Below the pieces are notes generated by a model that was not told the DNA's origin, searched no databases, and saw only the letters and a program-made list of their open reading frames with translations. This document shows, one piece after another, positions 1-6,310 of a stretch of 6,881 nt of DNA; within the stretch, counting starts at the first letter, position 1, and every line of letters starts with the position of its first letter. The position numbers were made by a program, and so were the translations under genes. Origin of the DNA: Litorimonas sp963922935 (GTDB lineage: Bacteria > Pseudomonadota > Alphaproteobacteria > Caulobacterales > Maricaulaceae); contig CAWUKE010000121.1 of assembly GCA_963922935.1 (NCBI GenBank), forward strand, positions 1-6,881, written 5' to 3'.

Positions 1-57
1 GCTTACAATCTTGAAGGCACCGATGCCGATCCGAATGCAGAGGCCGGCTCAGCGTGA
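1..57 (+). CDS. C-terminal tail of the preceding gene, probably antiporter subunit C (MrpC/MnhC-like), partial
   Basis: The frame beginning at base 1 is open for 18 codons (AYNLEGTDADPNAEAGSA) and ends in TGA at 55-57. The stop overlaps the GTG start of the next gene by four bases (GTGA), the same coupling seen at the following junctions, so this is almost certainly the end of an operon member. The tail is hydrophilic and acidic, as expected for a cytoplasmic C-terminus after the last membrane helix of a small subunit. The identity as subunit C (NuoK-like) is inferred from gene order, since subunit C normally precedes subunit D in Mrp/Mnh operons. The residues themselves are not diagnostic, and the 5' part lies outside the window. 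Confidence 0.6.
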   Translation, partial: AYNLEGTDADPNAEAGSA

Positions 58-1580
58 TTAACTGGCTTACGACCCATGGCGTCGCTTTCGTCGTCATTCT
101 GCCCTTGCTCGCGGCTGCGATTTGCGCCGTACTGCCCTCAGTGCGGCGAGTGGCGTGGTTTGTGACCTTGCTGGTCACTGTCGCGATTACAGGCGCGGCC
201 TTCATTGTTTTCAATCTTCAGACGGGGCTTGGGACTTACGTCTATCCGATGGGCGGATGGGCGCCGCCGCATGGTATTTCGCTCTATTTGGATGCGCTGA
301 ACGCGCCGCTGGTCCTTTTGATCGCAGCCATGGCTGTTTTGACGATGGTTTATTCGCAACCGGCGGGTGAAGCGGAAGTTCAAAAGAAGAAACGCGGCCC
401 ATTTTATGCGAGCCTCATGCTCTGCATCGCAGGCCTTATTGGCATGGTTGTGTCAGGCGATGCGTTTAATGTCTTCGTCTTTTTGGAAGTGAGTTCAATC
501 AGCACCTACGCTCTTGTAGCGATGGGGGCCAACCGGGATAGACGGGCGCTTTCCTCCGCCTTCAACTACCTCATCCTCGGTTCTATCGGCGCGACTTTCT
601 TCGTGATCGGTGTCGGGTTTCTCTATGCCGAGACAGGCACGCTCAACATGGCGGATATGCGGGTCATCCTCGCCAATCTCGATGGTGGGTCGCGCGTGGC
701 CGAAGTCGCTTACGCCTTCATTATGGTGGGACTTGGCCTAAAGCTGGCCATGTTCCCGCTGCATACGTGGTTGCCGGGTGCCTATGCTTACAGCCCAACG
801 ATGGTGACAGCGTTTCTGGCGTCTACAGCAACGAAAGCGGCGATCTATCTTTTGATTCGTTTCACCTTCTTCGTTTTCGATCCGAGCTATGACTACGTTG
901 CCTTGATCGTCACCTATCTCATCGGTGCGTTGGCGGTTGTCGGGATGATTTTCACCTCATTCCAAGCCTTCTTCCAAACCGATGTCAGGCGCTTGCTGGC
1001 ATTCTCTTCTGTCGCGCAAGTCGGCTATATCCTTCTGGGTATTTCGCTGATCACAGCGATGGGTCTTGCGGCGGGTTATATTCACATCCTCAACCATGCG
1101 ATCATCAAAGGCGGCTTGTTCTTCTGTGTTGGGGCGATGTGGTATCGCTACGGCATCACGCGTGTGTCGGACATGTCCGGTTTGGGTAAGACGATGCCGA
1201 TTACGTCTACCGCTTTTACAATCCTGGCGTTCAGCTTGATCGGTGTGCCGTTCACTGCAGGCTTTGTTTCTAAGATTGCGCTCGTCATTGCAGTCGCGGA
1301 TCGGGGCTGGTGGTGGGCGGTTGCCGTGATCATGGTCGCGTCAATCTTGGCGCTGTTCTACATGGGCCGTATTTTGAAAGTCATGTATTTCGACCCGCCG
1401 GCAGAAAGCTGCATGCGCGCGGACGGATCTGTTATGCGCAATGAAGCGCCGGTCATGATGCTGATCCCAATGATCGTTCTGGCGATTGCTTCGATCTATA
1501 TTGGGATGCAGGGCAATGTGATCTTCACGGAAGTCAGTGATGCCGCCGCCGCCGTCCTGTTTGGGGAGGGCGCACAATGA
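54..1580 (+). CDS. Mrp-like monovalent cation/H+ antiporter subunit D, first of three (MrpD/NuoL/M/N family)
   Basis: This is a polytopic inner-membrane protein of 508 aa, the usual length for MrpD/NuoM-type subunits (about 490-510 aa, 14 helices). It should form one proton-translocating unit of a multisubunit Na+/H+ or K+/H+ antiporter. The family hallmarks are present: the helix-5 glutamate in FVFLE (E145), the helix-7 lysine in GLGLKLAMFPLHTWLP (K230, with H237), a helix-8 lysine (K261), H348 with K352 in ILNHAIIKG, and the helix-12 lysine in GFVSK (K407). The region from about residue 120 to 410 is the proton-conducting core domain. GTG at base 54 is chosen because it overlaps the upstream stop by four bases, has AGAGG at 39-43 about ten bases ahead, and places the first hydrophobic helix (about 9-28) at the N-terminus. 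The gene ends in an ATGA overlap with the next subunit. Na+ versus K+ specificity cannot be read from the sequence. A respiratory complex I role is less likely because the neighbours are Mrp-like. Confidence 0.9.
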   Translation: MINWLTTHGVAFVVILPLLAAAICAVLPSVRRVAWFVTLLVTVAITGAAFIVFNLQTGLGTYVYPMGGWAPPHGISLYLDALNAPLVLLIAAMAVLTMVYSQPAGEAEVQKKKRGPFYASLMLCIAGLIGMVVSGDAFNVFVFLEVSSISTYALVAMGANRDRRALSSAFNYLILGSIGATFFVIGVGFLYAETGTLNMADMRVILANLDGGSRVAEVAYAFIMVGLGLKLAMFPLHTWLPGAYAYSPTMVTAFLASTATKAAIYLLIRFTFFVFDPSYDYVALIVTYLIGALAVVGMIFTSFQAFFQTDVRRLLAFSSVAQVGYILLGISLITAMGLAAGYIHILNHAIIKGGLFFCVGAMWYRYGITRVSDMSGLGKTMPITSTAFTILAFSLIGVPFTAGFVSKIALVIAVADRGWWWAVAVIMVASILALFYMGRILKVMYFDPPAESCMRADGSVMRNEAPVMMLIPMIVLAIASIYIGMQGNVIFTEVSDAAAAVLFGEGAQ

Positions 1581-3052
1581 TGCTCGATCCCGGATTGGCG
1601 CTATTCCTAACGATGGCCATCCCGCTCGCGGCAGCAGCGCTTATTCCGCTGGTCGGGGCGCGCTGGCCGAACCTGCGCGAAGCCGTCACCTTTATCGCCG
1701 CGATCCTACTCGCGATTGTTGTCGGCTATCTCTGCCTGCTTGTCGCCAATGGCGAACGGCCAGAACTCTATGTCGGCAAATTTACCGATGCCTTTGAGAT
1801 AAAGTTCCAACTTGAACCATTGGGCGCGACATTTGCGGCGATTGCGAGCTCTCTCTGGATTGTGAATTCCATGTTCACGCTGGGCTATATGCGCGGCAAT
1901 AATGAAAAGAACCAGACGCGTTTCTTTGCTTTCGTTGCGATTGCCATTGCCTCGGCCATGGGCATTGCGACGTCCGCCAATTTGATCACGCTCTTCCTCT
2001 TCTATGAAGCTCTGACGATTAGTACCTTTCCTTTGGTCGGACATAAGCGCGATGAAAAAGCGCGCAAAGGCCTGACAGTTTACACGTTGGTTCTGATGGG
2101 AACATCTCTGGGCCTACTGCTCCCTGCCATTATTGGCACGCAGATCATTGCGGGCACGACAGATTTCATTCCAGGCGGCGTATTCGGGCCTGACGTTTCC
2201 CTGACGGCGACGTCGATTTTGCTGATCTTGTTCGCCTTTGGAATTGGCAAAGCCGCTTTGATGCCAGTCCATCCGTGGCTGCCAAGCGCTATGGTCGCGC
2301 CGACGCCCGTATCGGCGCTGCTTCACGCTGTGGCGGTGGTGAAGGCGGGTGTGTTCACCATGCTGAAGGTCGTTGTCTTTACCTTTGGTGCGGATCTGAC
2401 ATTAGCCACGCCGAGTAGTGACTGGCTGGCTTGGATCGCGGCGATTTCCATTGTGCTCGCGTCCGTCATTGCCTTGCGGCAGGATAATTTGAAACGGCGG
2501 CTCGCTTTTTCGACCGTATCTCAGCTGTCTTACATTACGCTCGGCGCGATGCTAGCGACGAGTTGGGGAATACTGGGTGGCGGCTTGCAAATCGTCATGC
2601 ACGCATGGGGCAAGATCACGCTCTTTATGGTCGCAGGCGCGATTTATACGATCGCGCATCGGGACAGCGTCAGTCAACTGGATGGGCTGGGTCGTAGCCT
2701 ACCATGGGTGTTCGGAGCGTTCTTGGTCGGATCACTCAGCCTGATTGGTATTCCGCCGTTTGGGGGGACTTGGCCAAAATTCTACTTGATGTGGGGCGCG
2801 CTTGAGTCTGGGCAGGCGATTTTGATGGCGGCACTTATAATTTCGAGCTTGCTGAACATTCTGTACCTTCTACCTGTCGCCATGCGCGCGTTCTTAAAGC
2901 CGCCCGCTGATCCGGTGAAAGATGCAGCGATTGCGTTAGAAGCCAAGCGGCATCGTTGGGTCGTGATCCCGCCGGTCATCACGGCGTTTGGGACGCTCGT
3001 GGTCTTTTTCGCCGCGCCGTGGATCATCCAATTCCTGGAGCCGATTTTATGA
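1577..3052 (+). CDS. Mrp-like monovalent cation/H+ antiporter subunit D, second of three (MrpD/NuoL/M/N family)
   Basis: This is a 491-aa polytopic inner-membrane protein and a second, clearly diverged member of the same family. Of the three paralogues here it has the most canonical NuoL/NuoM-like core: FYEALT with E144 in helix 5, GIGKAALMPVHPWLPSAM with K225 and H232, PTPVSALLHAVAVVKAG with H250 and K256, MHAWGKITLF with H342 and K346, and a helix-12 lysine K401 in TWPKFY. These are the residues expected to carry protons across the membrane half-channels. The ATG at 1577 overlaps the previous stop (ATGA), and a GGGGAGGG Shine-Dalgarno-like run at 1563-1570 supports it; a second ATG codon follows immediately at 1580. 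Because it differs from its neighbour throughout, not only at the ends, it is an established paralogue and not a recent duplicate. It probably occupies a separate position in the complex. Confidence 0.9.
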   Translation: MMLDPGLALFLTMAIPLAAAALIPLVGARWPNLREAVTFIAAILLAIVVGYLCLLVANGERPELYVGKFTDAFEIKFQLEPLGATFAAIASSLWIVNSMFTLGYMRGNNEKNQTRFFAFVAIAIASAMGIATSANLITLFLFYEALTISTFPLVGHKRDEKARKGLTVYTLVLMGTSLGLLLPAIIGTQIIAGTTDFIPGGVFGPDVSLTATSILLILFAFGIGKAALMPVHPWLPSAMVAPTPVSALLHAVAVVKAGVFTMLKVVVFTFGADLTLATPSSDWLAWIAAISIVLASVIALRQDNLKRRLAFSTVSQLSYITLGAMLATSWGILGGGLQIVMHAWGKITLFMVAGAIYTIAHRDSVSQLDGLGRSLPWVFGAFLVGSLSLIGIPPFGGTWPKFYLMWGALESGQAILMAALIISSLLNILYLLPVAMRAFLKPPADPVKDAAIALEAKRHRWVVIPPVITAFGTLVVFFAAPWIIQFLEPIL

Positions 3053-3393
3053 CGACTCCGACATCCACTGACACGACAGAGATGCACCCAGCGGCAAAAA
3101 AGCTTGCCTTCTTGGGATCGGATAAAACTCGACGGAATTTCATCTGGGTTCCTTTGGTTGGGTTTTTGTTGACCAGTTTTCTTGGCATATTTTTCCCGCA
3201 GAAATATCCGGCCCCCTGGGAAAAAATCGGTGATTTCGCCATTCCAGCCAGCTGGGCCATTTTCGGCTTGATCATGTTTGCCGCTGTGGCTTTTCTGACG
3301 CCTTTCTTCAGCAAGTTATTCGTCAAGCCGGAAGGCTTTTATCCGGGCGAGAGCTTACCGGATGCGCGCTCTGATCAGGGGGAGGCGTCATGA
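3049..3393 (+). CDS. small two-helix membrane protein of the antiporter operon, function unknown
   Basis: The product has 114 aa and no function I can name. The start at 3049 is chosen because its ATG overlaps the stop of the preceding subunit (ATGA) and has TGGAG at 3036-3040 eight bases ahead; a longer frame opening at 2956 would run well into the upstream gene. The layout is a polar, Thr/Ser-rich N-terminus with a basic stretch (residues 1-30), a membrane helix at about 31-49, a short aromatic loop containing PAPWEKIGDF, a second helix at about 66-86, then a charged tail (KLFVKPEGFYPGE and onward). The second helix with its W-x(n)-FG-x(n)-KL-x-x-K-P/R-E-x-Y pattern resembles small membrane proteins I recall beside alphaproteobacterial antiporter clusters. 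Overlap with both neighbours makes it very likely an accessory or structural subunit of the complex. It does not match the standard small subunits E, F or G by length or pattern. Confidence 0.8.
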   Translation: MTTPTSTDTTEMHPAAKKLAFLGSDKTRRNFIWVPLVGFLLTSFLGIFFPQKYPAPWEKIGDFAIPASWAIFGLIMFAAVAFLTPFFSKLFVKPEGFYPGESLPDARSDQGEAS

Positions 3394-5114
3394 TTGATCT
3401 CCTCCAAATCAACCCAGGTCTTTGGGTCATCCTCGCGGGGATTATCGCGGCGCTGGTTCCAGTCAACGCGGTTCGGAAAGTCTTGGTCGTTCTTGCCCCA
3501 CTTGTGGCTGGGGCTTTGATCTTCTCGATCTATGACAGCCAGAAAGTCTTGGCGGGACAGATCGATATTTATGGCATTACGCTCACAACCCTCCGGATTG
3601 ATAATCTCTCTATTGTCTGGGCTTATCTGTTTTGCCTCGCTGGCTTTATCAACGGCATTTACGCCCTACATGAACGCAGTCTGGTCACAGACGCGACGGC
3701 CTTAATGTATACAGGGGCTGCGATTGCGGGTGTGCTGGCCGGGGATTTATTGACCCTTTTCGTCTTCTGGGAACTCACAGCGATAGCCTCCGTCTTCCTC
3801 GTTTGGCGGGGGGGCGATCATGCTTACACCGCGGGTATCCGTTACCTCGTCATTCAAGTTCTATCCGGTGTTCTGCTGCTTGCAGGAGCCGTGACGTATG
3901 CGGCCAGTAATGGGGGCGATTTCACCTTTGGTTACATCGGCTTGGATGCGCCGGGCGCTTGGCTATTACTGATCGCGATGGGGATCAAAGCGGGTTTCCC
4001 GTTCCTGCATATGTGGATGCAGGACAGCTATCCGAAAGCCTCCATTACTGGCACAGTGATCTTGGCCAGCTTCACGACGAAGTTTGCGATCTATGCGTTG
4101 GCGCGCGCTTTCCCCGGGACAGACCTGCTGATCTGGATCGGTTGTATCATGGTCTTATTCCCGATTATCTTCGCCGCGCTCGAAAATGATAACCGCCGCA
4201 ATCTCGCTTACAGCATCAATAGTCAGCTCGGTTTTATGGTAATCGGGATTGGGATCGGAACGACGATCGCGATTAACGGTGTGGCCGGACACGTCTTTGC
4301 CAATGTGATTGCCAAAGGTCTGCTATTTATGTCGGTCGGCGCTGTCATGTACCGGACAGGCACAGCCAAAGCTTCAGAACTCGGTGGGTTGTTCAAATCC
4401 ATGCCTTATACCAGCGCGCTCTGTTTGGTGGGGGCCGGGTCTTTGGCGGCTGTTCCATTATTCGCGGCCTTTGTGACGAAGTCGCTGATTTTCTACGCGG
4501 CGATTAAGACCGGATTGTGGGTGCCGTTTACAATCATGTTGTTCGGCACTGCGGCTATGATCGGCGTGACAGAAATTCGCGTGCCCTTATCGACATTCTT
4601 TGGACAAGATCGCGGCCACCGCGTGAAAGAAGCGCCCTGGAACATGCTAGTCGCGATGAGCCTCGCGGCTGTTATCTGCCTGTTCATCGCTTGGCCGTTT
4701 GGCGGCTACTCGCTGCTTTATTCCCTGCTGCCGAACCCGACAGATTATAACCCCTATACGGGCGATCATGTCGTATTTCAGTTCCAACTCCTCTTTGGCG
4801 TCATGCTGGCCTATGCGTTTTTGAAACGGATCGGCCTCATTAGGCAGGACCGCAAAGCTGAAGTTATCGACGCGGATGTCATATACCGCCGATGGGGCAA
4901 GGGCTTTGCGATCTGGGCGGATGCGATGTGGTCACGTCTAGGCGCGAATGTCTTGCGTTGGCGCGCGACAAGTCAGGCCTCAATAGGTCGCAAACTCTCG
5001 CAAGCCTTCTCGCCCGCGGGATCCCTCAGCCAAGCGGCGCCGAGTGGGCTCCCAGCGGTCCTAACGGCGGGTCTGCTTTTGCTTTTCTTGCTTTTCGCTT
5101 ACGTTGCGCAATAA
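3390..5114 (+). CDS. Mrp-like monovalent cation/H+ antiporter subunit D, third of three, with C-terminal extension
   Basis: This 574-aa polytopic membrane protein is the longest of the three D-like subunits. Family residues are conserved: FVFWELT with E128, AMGIKAGFPFLHMW with K200 and H207, ASFTTKFAIY with K231, H301 and K309 around helices 10-11, and helix-12 FVTKSL with K364. The HxW segment is followed by QDSYPKASITGTV, where the second paralogue has LPSAMVAPTPVSALL, so the helix 7-8 region is the most divergent of the three. Beyond the core, residues 450-574 add a membrane helix (about 462-480), a charged, Trp/Arg-rich, partly amphipathic stretch (about 485-550, including DADVIYRRWGKG) and a final hydrophobic helix (about 555-573). 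This layout recalls the C-terminal ends of NuoL and MrpA. ATG at 3390 overlaps the previous stop (ATGA) and follows a strong GGGGGAGG at 3378-3385. It probably fills the distal, MrpA/NuoL-like position, although that placement is inference. Confidence 0.9.
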   Translation: MIDLLQINPGLWVILAGIIAALVPVNAVRKVLVVLAPLVAGALIFSIYDSQKVLAGQIDIYGITLTTLRIDNLSIVWAYLFCLAGFINGIYALHERSLVTDATALMYTGAAIAGVLAGDLLTLFVFWELTAIASVFLVWRGGDHAYTAGIRYLVIQVLSGVLLLAGAVTYAASNGGDFTFGYIGLDAPGAWLLLIAMGIKAGFPFLHMWMQDSYPKASITGTVILASFTTKFAIYALARAFPGTDLLIWIGCIMVLFPIIFAALENDNRRNLAYSINSQLGFMVIGIGIGTTIAINGVAGHVFANVIAKGLLFMSVGAVMYRTGTAKASELGGLFKSMPYTSALCLVGAGSLAAVPLFAAFVTKSLIFYAAIKTGLWVPFTIMLFGTAAMIGVTEIRVPLSTFFGQDRGHRVKEAPWNMLVAMSLAAVICLFIAWPFGGYSLLYSLLPNPTDYNPYTGDHVVFQFQLLFGVMLAYAFLKRIGLIRQDRKAEVIDADVIYRRWGKGFAIWADAMWSRLGANVLRWRATSQASIGRKLSQAFSPAGSLSQAAPSGLPAVLTAGLLLLFLLFAYVAQ

Positions 5115-5507
5115 ATGGCCGAAGATCGACCTGACCCGTTGTTGCCGTTAACGGCGCAAATCGTGAGCGCTTATGTCGGTCGGCACGAAGTGAGCTCGAG
5201 CGACCTGCCTGATTTGATCCGTACGGTCTATAGCGGCCTGTCGAAGGCGCGTGAACAGCTCAAAGCCCCGTCGCGTGAACCCGCCGTGCCAATTGCTGAG
5301 TCTGTGACGGATACGCACATAATCTGCTTAGAAGATGGTAAGCCGTTCCAATCGTTGAAAAGGCATTTGCGGGTCGCTTTTGACCTGACCCCAGAAGAAT
5401 ATCGTGCGCGATGGGGCTTGCCGGATGATTATCCGATGGTCGCGCCAGCCTATGCGCGGCGTCGTTCAGCCTTGGCAAAAAAAGCCGGTTTGGGCCGTAA
5501 ACCCTAA
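5115..5507 (+). CDS. MucR/Ros-family transcriptional regulator, atypical zinc finger
   Basis: The 130-aa product has the full MucR layout. The N-terminal part (residues about 8-45, LLPLTAQIVSAYVGRHEVSSSDLPDLIRTVY region) is the oligomerisation segment. A variable linker follows, then the C-terminal DNA-binding domain with CLEDGK (C71, D74), SLKRHL (H84), LTPEEYRARWGLP, DYPMVAPAYA and RRSALAKKAGLG. These proteins bind AT-rich DNA, often as nucleoid-associated repressors. Family members use Cys, Cys or Asp, and two His as zinc ligands. Here the residues aligned with the second His (88 and 89) are Ala and Phe, so a complete zinc site is absent. The ATG directly abuts the TAA of the antiporter gene (TAAATG) with no purine-rich Shine-Dalgarno sequence upstream, so translation probably depends on reinitiation. 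The N-terminus matches family starts well, which argues against a later start. It may feed back on this operon or act globally; the sequence does not show which. Confidence 0.9.
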   Translation: MAEDRPDPLLPLTAQIVSAYVGRHEVSSSDLPDLIRTVYSGLSKAREQLKAPSREPAVPIAESVTDTHIICLEDGKPFQSLKRHLRVAFDLTPEEYRARWGLPDDYPMVAPAYARRRSALAKKAGLGRKP

Positions 5508-5536
5508 ACAAGATTGAGCCGTCTGTTTGGTCTTAT

Positions 5537-5572
5537 GGCTGTGGCAGTCTCGATTTTTCGTAAAACGAATCG
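5537..5572 (+). terminator. weak candidate transcription terminator after the antiporter-mucR operon
   Basis: Two small hairpins lie thirty bases after the MucR stop. GGCTG (5537-5541) pairs with CAGTC (5545-5549) across a TGG loop with one G-U pair, and TTTTT follows at 5554-5558. A second element pairs CGATT (5551-5555) and CGT (5559-5561) with ACG (5565-5567) and AATCG (5568-5572) with a three-base bulge. The first stem is short and four bases separate it from the T run, so intrinsic termination would be inefficient. Its position at the operon end is the best argument for it. Confidence 0.3.
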
Positions 5573-5670
5573 CTTCCGAATCAGAAATGTCTCAAAATGA
5601 GCCAGTTTCGTCGGGATTTATAGTTAACAGAACCTTGTCGTCGATTCGCTGATTGCCGATGGTCTGATTC
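5567..5670. promoter_or_regulatory. cluster of four GANTC (CcrM-type methylation) sites upstream of the PAS_5 gene
   Basis: GANTC pentamers occur at 5567-5571 (GAATC), 5578-5582 (GAATC), 5643-5647 (GATTC) and 5666-5670 (GATTC). By reading, I count only about four more in the rest of the window. In many Alphaproteobacteria GANTC is methylated by CcrM, and sites in promoters link transcription to the replication cycle. The cluster lies 49-152 bases before the GTG of the next gene, where a promoter should be. No convincing -35/-10 pair was found; a TATAGT at 5619-5624 is a possible -10 without a good -35. Regulation by methylation is inference. Confidence 0.45.
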
Positions 5671-5705
5671 GTAGTTGGGAGCCACAGGACACGACTGGAC
5701 AAGGC

Positions 5706-5711
5706 GGGGGA
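5706..5711 (+). promoter_or_regulatory. ribosome binding site supporting the GTG start at 5719
   Basis: GGGGGA ends seven bases before GTG at 5719. The in-frame ATG at 5749 has its nearest purine run (AAGGGG, 5725-5730) eighteen bases away, which is too far. This favours the GTG, but only moderately, because the first ten residues are not conserved-looking. Confidence 0.5.
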
Positions 5712-5718
5712 CACGAGA

Positions 5719-6237
5719 GTGATAAAGGGGAATGCGCTTCGGCACCAAATGGTGTTGCCGCAACAACGCGAATTTTATGACTATTGGCGCAGTAAATGTC
5801 AGGGAGAACGCCTGCCAACTGCGGATGATATTCGACCGGAGGATCTGCTGGCACAGCTTCCCATGATCACCCTCACAGAGCCCGTGATCAGTGCCAATGC
5901 GCCGAACCAGACACGCTATCTCTATCGCCTCGCTGGAACAGGGTTCTGGCGCTTTTATGGGGCCGAAATCCAAGGCTGTTACGTTGATGAGCTCCCCATT
6001 GGTTGTCGGGCTGATTATTGGCAACGTGTGCTGGATATGGTGGTGGCGAACCGCCGACCTTATCACGGGGTGACAAAACCTAACACGCCGATCGGATCGC
6101 ATATGGCGCAGTTCTGGTTACGGCTTCCTTTGTCTTCTAATGGGGATAGGATCGATACAATCCTCGGTTACGATTATATCGCCCCGCTTGAAAAAGCGAT
6201 TGCGCCTTTGGCCGGGCAACAAAAAGTTTACGCCTAA
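5719..6237 (+). CDS. PAS_5-family (PF07310-type) PAS domain protein
   Basis: The 172-aa soluble protein has the features of the alphaproteobacterial stand-alone PAS_5 family. These are an N-terminal REFYDYWRSKCQGERLPTADDIRPEDL segment (about 17-43), a LAQLPMITL strand (44-52), YLYRLAGTGFWRFYGAEIQGCYVDELP (67-93) and a closing WLRLPLSSNGDRIDTILGYDYI strand pair (about 133-154). PAS folds bind small ligands or mediate protein contacts, but no output domain (kinase, cyclase or HTH) is attached. It therefore probably acts as a sensor or partner protein of unknown ligand. There is no signal peptide or membrane helix. GTG at 5719 is preferred on Shine-Dalgarno grounds; ATG at 5749 would give 162 aa and leave the domain intact. 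It is monocistronic as far as can be seen, with intergenic regions on both sides, and may be under cell-cycle methylation control given the GANTC sites upstream. Confidence 0.8.
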   Translation: MIKGNALRHQMVLPQQREFYDYWRSKCQGERLPTADDIRPEDLLAQLPMITLTEPVISANAPNQTRYLYRLAGTGFWRFYGAEIQGCYVDELPIGCRADYWQRVLDMVVANRRPYHGVTKPNTPIGSHMAQFWLRLPLSSNGDRIDTILGYDYIAPLEKAIAPLAGQQKVYA

Positions 6238-6246
6238 TCAAACATA

Positions 6247-6262
6247 TAGGAAATAAAACCTA
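6247..6262. repeat. TAGG-N8-CCTA element, imperfect copy of the downstream inverted-repeat arm
   Basis: TAGG (6247-6250) and CCTA (6259-6262) form a short dyad around AT-rich DNA just after the PAS gene stop. The same bases give TAGGAAA at 6247-6253, identical to the right arm of the inverted repeat at 6304-6310. The 16-base stretches from 6246 and 6303 match at 13 positions. Their start-to-start spacing is 57 bases. This suggests two binding sites for one regulator, but chance in AT-rich DNA cannot be excluded. Confidence 0.4.
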
Positions 6263-6276
6263 ATTTGGCGTTCTTA

Positions 6277-6286
6277 CGACTAGTCG
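6277..6286. repeat. perfect 10-base palindrome CGACTAGTCG
   Basis: CGACTAGTCG reads the same on both strands. It lies between the two TAGGAAA-containing elements in the short intergenic region ahead of the DnaA-domain gene. It may be part of an operator array; a single 10-base palindrome is not strong evidence alone. Confidence 0.35.
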
Positions 6287-6293
6287 CCTCCTC

Positions 6294-6310
6294 TTTCCTA
6301 TGATAGGAAA
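6294..6310. promoter_or_regulatory. 17-base perfect inverted repeat, candidate operator
   Basis: TTTCCTA (6294-6300) and TAGGAAA (6304-6310) form a perfect 7+7 dyad around TGA. Its end is 27 bases upstream of a TATAAG (6337-6342) that could be the -10 element of the DnaA-domain gene, so a bound protein would sit near or above the -35 region. There is no G/C-rich stem with a T run, so a terminator reading is poor. It does not match the CtrA, Fur, DnaA-box or LexA consensus that I know. The cognate regulator is unknown. Confidence 0.5.

Noticed and set aside
1706..2044. 112-aa minus-strand open frame inside the second antiporter subunit
   Set aside because: It is strongly charged with runs of Arg/Glu/Asn, typical of reading a hydrophobic membrane gene on the opposite strand.
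2956..3048. N-terminal extension of the small membrane protein upstream of 3049
   Set aside because: It would overlap the upstream subunit by nearly 100 bases and adds residues with no membrane or family pattern. The ATGA start at 3049 with its own Shine-Dalgarno sequence fits the operon's consistent style.
54..5114. Respiratory complex I (nuoL/M/N) operon
   Set aside because: The order is subunit C-like, D, D, small protein, D, and then a regulator. No Nuo peripheral or other Nuo membrane genes are visible, and sequence features fit Mrp-like D subunits better. Genes upstream of the window could still revise this.
5427..5435. TTATCCGAT and similar TTATCC words (also near 3339 and 6732) as DnaA boxes
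   Set aside because: Only the first six bases match TTATCCACA, all lie inside coding sequence, and they are scattered, so no origin or DnaA-box cluster is supported.
5624..5629. GTTAAC as a CtrA site upstream of the PAS gene
   Set aside because: It is only a half-site. No second TTAA at the seven-base spacing of the CtrA consensus is present.
5581..6102. 173-aa open frame on the minus strand over the PAS_5 gene
   Set aside because: It is antisense to a gene with clear family motifs, its translation is rich in His/Arg/Ser without any recognisable pattern, and no ribosome binding site stands out. It is a shadow frame.
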